A DNA stretch of 8,877 nt from Chloroflexota bacterium (lineage in GTDB: Bacteria; Chloroflexota; Anaerolineae; Promineifilales; Promineifilaceae): positions 1-8,877 of the forward strand of contig QQUD01000663.1 of assembly GCA_008501785.1 (NCBI GenBank), given 5' to 3'. The notes under the pieces were generated by a model, which did not search any database, was not told the DNA's origin, and saw only the letters and a program-made list of their open reading frames with translations. Positions 6,142 through 8,877 of the stretch are shown here, piece after piece (the stretch's first letter is position 1; every line of letters begins with the position of its first letter). The position numbers and the translations under genes were made by a program.

Positions 6142-6153
6142 TCCTAGCTAGGA
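6142..6153. promoter_or_regulatory. Short palindrome upstream of spoVS
   Basis: TCCTAGCTAGGA is a 12-bp perfect palindrome 61 bp before the spoVS start, in the gap after the kinase remnant. It may be an operator, but nothing else supports that. Confidence 0.25.
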
Positions 6154-6168
6154 GACGTTTTACACGGA

Positions 6169-6675
6169 TCAAGAGTAATCATTGATGCAATTGTCCGCTT
6201 GATACACTCGGTAATTCAAATGTGCCAAAGGCATGCAATTCGCAAGGTTTGCGAAAGTGGAAATCGTAATTGCTAATGTGATAGCCGATGGCAACAACTC
6301 ATAAGGTTTCTTGTGCAAATAATCTGTCACGTGCAGGAAAAGGTAATGCCCTAAATGGGTATACTCGACAATCACAAGCAACTGATCCAGCATTAACCTT
6401 GGTTTTAACTCTAGAGCCGAGGCCAGCGTTTGGGAAATTCCCAACAGGGTGGATTGCTCGCGCATGCGCGTTTCCATCTGTGATTGGCGTTTATGGTTAC
6501 GAGCTTGCAAAGCGGTTAGAGCTGTCTGTAGGTCTTTTAGCAGGTGCTGTTCCTGAGAATTGGCAGGCCATTGCTGCCACTGCATTAGAGAAACGACGGG
6601 AGGCGTGTCAGGGGAGTGATCTATTTGATGGAACAGGTTGGACAACAGCGCGTAGAAATCGGATGATGACCGCAT
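6169..6675 (-). pseudogene. N-terminal remnant of a GAF-type sensor histidine kinase
   Basis: An open frame of 168 codons. Residues about 44-108 match the helical linker and GAF start common in Chloroflexota sensor kinases (REQSTLLGISQTLASALELKP, then LMLDQLLVIVEYTHLG). After about residue 108 the resemblance stops, and the remaining 60 residues look like random translation. The rest of the GAF domain, the dimerisation helix with its His, and the ATPase domain are absent, and I find no continuation in the other two minus-strand frames. A second frame is open from about 6298 down to a TGA at 6179, ending in CELHAFGTFELPSVSS, possibly debris of another gene. There is no good ribosome site. I read this as a gene broken by deletion, with its 3' part replaced or decayed. 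Confidence 0.6.
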
Positions 6676-6708
6676 AGGGGTAGTGTACCCTATTTTTGTT
6701 AAAAATTG

Positions 6709-6804
6709 GTAGTTGGGAAAACGGCCGTTCTCCCAACTACACTGCTCATGAGGTCAAAAAACCAAAGAAGGATACGGGGCTGAAGACCGGCCATTGCGAG
6801 AGGC
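6709..6804 (+). repeat. Intergenic palindrome-headed repeat, copy B
   Basis: A 32-bp inverted repeat (6709-6740) centred on AACGGCCGTT, with one mismatch (6719 with 6730). Its arms read GTAGTTGGG against CCCAACTAC, differing from copy A at three positions with the partner base changed each time. CTCATGAGGTCAAAAAACC follows from 6745, then ACCGGCCATTGCGAGAGGC (6786-6804), at the same distance from the centre as in the other copies. It lies upstream of the kinase remnant and lacks the G-rich left flank. Confidence 0.72.
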
Positions 6805-6851
6805 AAAATGAGGTTGTTTGAAGTAGGCAACACGCGTTTGTATATACATCA

Positions 6852-6878
6852 AAAATCCCATGCACGACATGGGATTTT
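6852..6878 (-). terminator. Rho-independent terminator of the arsR-SRPBCC-YCII unit
   Basis: A perfect 11-bp stem AAAATCCCATG/CATGGGATTTT closes a 5-nt loop (CACGA). On the minus strand it ends in five T. It lies about 40 bp beyond the stop of the YCII remnant. It could also act on plus-strand transcripts, but no plus-strand gene needs it. Confidence 0.8.
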
Positions 6879-6918
6879 CGACGCAAGTATTATTTAGCTG
6901 GACAATCAAAGATAGAGG

Positions 6919-7059
6919 TTACGCTCTGACACGCCCAGTCGCTCGAAATGGACGGACTTCAATTGGGTGGTTGGTTGCGTCTGCGACCTTCCCACCCCAG
7001 ACCCGAACTGCATCAAGGTCGTGCGCGTTGATGATAAAAAACCCGGCGATTTGCTCCTT
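6919..7059 (-). pseudogene. Truncated YCII-domain (YciI/DGPF-like) gene, C-terminal 46 codons
   Basis: The minus-strand frame starts right after an in-frame TAA (7060-7062) and runs 46 codons to TAA at 6919. Its translation begins KEQIAGFFIINAHDLDAV and ends in HPIEVRPF plus a short tail. This matches the second half of a YCII domain, whose members typically read KEQLGGFFLID, a DLDEA helix and a final EVRPF strand. The first half of the domain and any start codon are missing; only 33 bp separate the fragment from the SRPBCC stop. YCII genes commonly accompany ArsR/SRPBCC pairs, so this is the decayed third gene of that operon, with its own terminator still in place downstream. Confidence 0.75.
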
Positions 7060-7092
7060 TTATGATCGATTTTTGCTTCCTTTCTAATCTAA

Positions 7093-7590
7093 TTATTGGT
7101 CGCTGTGAACAGTTTCGATATGGTTTGCCAATTTGTCGAAGGCTTGGTTCCAACCGCCGCTTGCGCCTGAGTCTGCTGGCATACCTGCGTGCGTCATCAC
7201 CATTTTTGTGCGCCCGCCAAGGTCTTCCAATAACACGGTGACTTCGGTTGTTGTCGGATACCCTTCAGGCATTCCCATGGCAGATGGCGAAACCACATTG
7301 CCATTTTCATCAGCCGGGCTTTCTGTGTAAACGAGGCGCTCAGTCGGGACAATTTCTGTGTATTCGCCGGTTGTCCACATTTTCATGCTGCCATCAGGTG
7401 ACGCCATGCAAATCAGGCGCTTGCCGCCAACGCGCATGTCCATGTTGGCAACGGGTACAGTGAAACCTTGTGGACCGTACCACTTTTTGAAATGCTCTGG
7501 CTGCGTCCACATTTGCCAGATGAGGTTTTGGGGTGCATTGAAAGTACGTTCAATTACCACGGCATCTTCAGATATTTTGCTATTACTCAT
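7093..7590 (-). CDS. SRPBCC (AHSA1-like, START-fold) protein
   Basis: 165 residues. It shows the usual AHSA1/SRPBCC layout: an opening strand VIERTFNAPQNLIWQMWTQP, the helix with HFKKWYGP (about 33-40), G(E/D)Y-type strand TTGEYTEIVPTERLVY (about 73-88), TTTEVTVLLEDLGGRTKMVM (about 113-132), and a C-terminal helix GGWNQAFDKLANHIE. The fold is a hydrophobic cavity that binds small ligands; individual substrates are rarely known, and a Hsp90 link should not be assumed. The ATG at 7590 overlaps the ArsR stop (8 bp shared) and is preceded by AAGGAG inside the arsR end, so translation is coupled to the regulator. Full length for the family. Confidence 0.88.
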   Translation of the reverse strand: MSNSKISEDAVVIERTFNAPQNLIWQMWTQPEHFKKWYGPQGFTVPVANMDMRVGGKRLICMASPDGSMKMWTTGEYTEIVPTERLVYTESPADENGNVVSPSAMGMPEGYPTTTEVTVLLEDLGGRTKMVMTHAGMPADSGASGGWNQAFDKLANHIETVHSDQ

Positions 7591-7930
7591 TACTTATCTC
7601 CTTGATATTGAGTTGATTAATATAATCGTCCATGCGGTCAAAGCGTGCCTCCCAGATATGGCGGTACTGCTCTGTCCACTTAGAAATTTCTTGTAGGGGG
7701 GTTACATCGATGGTGCAGGGTCGGTATTGCGCTTTTTGCCCCTGTGTGATCAATCCTGCACGCTCCAATACTTTGATGTGTTTAGAAATGGCTGGCAAGC
7801 TCATATTAAACGGCTCTGCGAGTTCATTGACGGTTGCTTCTCCTTCTGCTAACCGCGCTAAAATCGCTCGCCGTGTTGCATTTGCCAATGCGGCAAAGGT
7901 TTGGTCTAGTCTGTCGTCGTTACTCCTCAT
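7583..7930 (-). CDS. ArsR-family winged-helix repressor
   Basis: 115 residues. RLDQTFAALANATRRAILARLAEGEATV leads to a helix-turn-helix at about 33-57 (NELAEPFNMSLPAISKHIKVLERAGLI), a wing (GQKAQYRPCTID), and a C-terminal helix HIWEARFDRMDDYINQL. The metal-binding ELCVCDL motif is absent, so this is the non-metal subclass that usually controls a linked SRPBCC gene. The start is the only ATG before the conserved region; an AAGG lies about 14 nt upstream, rather far. It probably represses its own operon by binding the palindrome 19-34 bp upstream of its start. The single Cys (72) is unlikely to bind metal. Confidence 0.9.
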   Translation of the reverse strand: MRSNDDRLDQTFAALANATRRAILARLAEGEATVNELAEPFNMSLPAISKHIKVLERAGLITQGQKAQYRPCTIDVTPLQEISKWTEQYRHIWEARFDRMDDYINQLNIKEISNE

Positions 7931-7948
7931 GATTGTGGACTGCCTTAT

Positions 7949-7964
7949 TTAACTAATTAGTTAA
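7949..7964. promoter_or_regulatory. Palindromic operator for the ArsR-family repressor
   Basis: TTAACTAATTAGTTAA is a perfect 16-bp palindrome between the arsR -10 and its start codon, just after the predicted transcription start. Length, AT-rich sequence and position suit an ArsR-dimer site that blocks transcription initiation or escape. Confidence 0.65.
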
Positions 7965-7977
7965 TTAACCTGTTGGT

Positions 7978-8006
7978 ATAATAAGGTCGTTTGTTCTATT
8001 TGTCAA
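7978..8006 (-). promoter_or_regulatory. Promoter of the arsR-SRPBCC operon
   Basis: On the minus strand a perfect TTGACA (8001-8006) and TATTAT (7978-7983) are 17 bp apart, an almost consensus sigma-70 promoter. The start would be near 7971, leaving a leader of about 40 nt that includes the operator palindrome. Confidence 0.8.
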
Positions 8007-8108
8007 GCAAATTGCCTAAATTCGATCAAAATCAAACTTCGTGGAAACAAATGAATGGTGCGATGTAACAAATGGGGTGTGAGAAATTTGGGGGAGATTG
8101 AGGGGGGC

Positions 8109-8196
8109 GGTGGGAAACGGCCGTTTCCCACCACAAACCGCTCATGTGGTCAGAGATGAAGGGAACCAGCGCAATTCGCAACCGGCCAGAGCAAAG
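8109..8196 (+). repeat. Intergenic palindrome-headed repeat, copy C
   Basis: A perfect 24-bp palindrome (8109-8132) centred on AACGGCCGTT with arms GGTGGGA/TCCCACC. CTCATGTGGTCA follows at 8141-8152, and ACCGGCCAGAGCAAAG at 8181-8196. The G-rich left flank TTTGGGGGAGATTG (about 8088-8101) resembles that of copy A. The right end stops 2 bp before the stop codon of the acyltransferase gene. Together with the arsR promoter region it fills the 268-bp gap before that gene. Confidence 0.75.
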
Positions 8197-8198
8197 AA

Positions 8199-8858
8199 TT
8201 AAAGACCGTCAATCCCTTCTTCCACAATTTTGGCGGGGATGCCCATCACTTTTACCCGAGCGGGTACATCTCGAGTAACGAGCGCGGCAGACCCAACAAT
8301 CGATTGTTCGCCGATGGTTCGTTTTTCCAAGACATTGGCCCCGACACCTACCCAGGCACGTTGTCCGATGGTCACATTTCCGGCCAGCACCGCACCTGGC
8401 GAAATGGTTGCATGATTGTGAATGGTGTTGTGATGACCCAGTAGTGCCCCTCGATTAACGACCACATGCCGCCCGATTTGTGTGTGTGTGGGCACTTGTA
8501 CCCCAGCATTGATCACACACCCATCCGCAACTGTAGCCATACGTGACACACGTGCTGTAGGATGAATGACGCTGGTAAAACGCATGCCTAAAGCCTCAGC
8601 CTGCTGCGTGAAATGGTATCGTTTGGTTGTTACCAGGGCACAAACCGCTCGATAAGCGTCATCAAACTGTGTTAATTCATCCACCCAATAGATGGGTTTT
8701 TCTAGCATAAAAGACCCTGGTTCATAGGGTGGCATACTGGCGACAAAACCAACGACTTCAAGATTGGGAATGTCACTGACCAAATCAGCAACATCCATCG
8801 CAAACGTACCGGTTCCTAAAATTAGCAATTTCACCGGTTTCTGTAAAGAATCTGTCAT
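8199..8858 (-). CDS. NeuD/PglD-family sugar acyltransferase (left-handed beta-helix)
   Basis: 219 residues, full length. An N-terminal Rossmann-like part starts VKLLILGTGTFAMDVADLV (Gly-rich sugar-nucleotide loop at about 14-19) and includes VVGFVA and a FDDAYRAVCAL strand-helix. From about residue 98 (VIHPTARVSRMATV) hexapeptide repeats form a left-handed beta-helix; NRGALLGHHNTI carries the His expected to be the catalytic base (His142, or His143). The C-terminal VGVGANVLEKRTIG and VKVMGIPAKIV are typical acetyl-CoA-binding turns. Relatives acetylate UDP-linked amino sugars or sialic acid for glycan synthesis; the substrate cannot be told here. The ATG at 8858 has GGAGTG about 8 nt upstream. 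Further glycan genes would be expected beyond the right edge. Confidence 0.87.
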   Translation of the reverse strand: MTDSLQKPVKLLILGTGTFAMDVADLVSDIPNLEVVGFVASMPPYEPGSFMLEKPIYWVDELTQFDDAYRAVCALVTTKRYHFTQQAEALGMRFTSVIHPTARVSRMATVADGCVINAGVQVPTHTQIGRHVVVNRGALLGHHNTIHNHATISPGAVLAGNVTIGQRAWVGVGANVLEKRTIGEQSIVGSAALVTRDVPARVKVMGIPAKIVEEGIDGL

Positions 8859-8877
8859 GAATTACACTCCAATTTTC

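Noticed and set aside
6288..6677. Plus-strand open frame of 129 codons opposite the kinase remnant
   Set aside because: No recognisable motif; the minus strand carries clear GAF-kinase linker residues, so the plus frame is likely incidental.
6860..7087. Plus-strand open frame of 75 codons
   Set aside because: It runs opposite the YCII remnant and begins inside the terminator hairpin, with no family match.
4940..8196. CRISPR array made of the three palindromic repeats
   Set aside because: Copies are more than 1 kb apart with genes between them, diverge in the arms, and no cas genes are present.

Overview
The window looks like a chromosomal segment of a free-living bacterium, most likely a Chloroflexota member (Anaerolineae-like). 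That guess rests on the gene mix (SpoVS homologue, paired SPFH proteins, GAF-kinase debris, ArsR/SRPBCC pair), the balanced base composition and the heptamer repeats; no marker gene settles it. All protein genes I can support are on the minus strand. The only plus-strand gene is a tRNA.

Layout. 1-787: a pseudouridine-kinase-like PfkB sugar kinase, cut by the left edge. 804-859: eight heptanucleotide tandem repeats lying just upstream of the kinase. 876-4662: a tightly coupled three-gene operon read leftward. It holds two paralogous two-pass membrane SPFH/band-7 proteins and then a soluble TPR protein with a C-terminal domain resembling a catalytically dead LexA/S24 fold; both junctions are ATGA stop-start overlaps. 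4680-4838: a complete plus-strand unit of promoter, tRNA-Val(GAC) and terminator, divergent from the SPFH operon. 5042-6080: a Coa1-like membrane protein, a 64-residue unknown and a SpoVS homologue. 6169-6675: the N-terminal remnant of a GAF-type sensor kinase. 6919-7930: an ArsR repressor and a SRPBCC (AHSA1-like) gene with a shared promoter and a palindromic operator, followed by the last 46 codons of a YCII-domain gene and a terminator. 8199-8858: a NeuD/PglD-type sugar O/N-acyltransferase.

The most unusual material is repetitive. (i) The palindrome ACGGCCGT occurs eight times (six as AACGGCCGTT), in genes and between them, recalling the HIP1 palindromes of cyanobacteria. (ii) Three intergenic copies of a roughly 100-bp element (near 4940, 6709 and 8109) each centre a long inverted repeat on that palindrome and share a right-hand module at fixed spacing. 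Their stem arms differ by compensatory changes, which suggests the hairpin is maintained. Two of them end 2-7 bp from the stop codon of a minus-strand gene. (iii) The SPFH-SPFH-TPR/S24-like operon is the best candidate for a functional system not covered by standard annotation: a membrane scaffold in the style of HflK/HflC or flotillins with a dedicated cytosolic partner.
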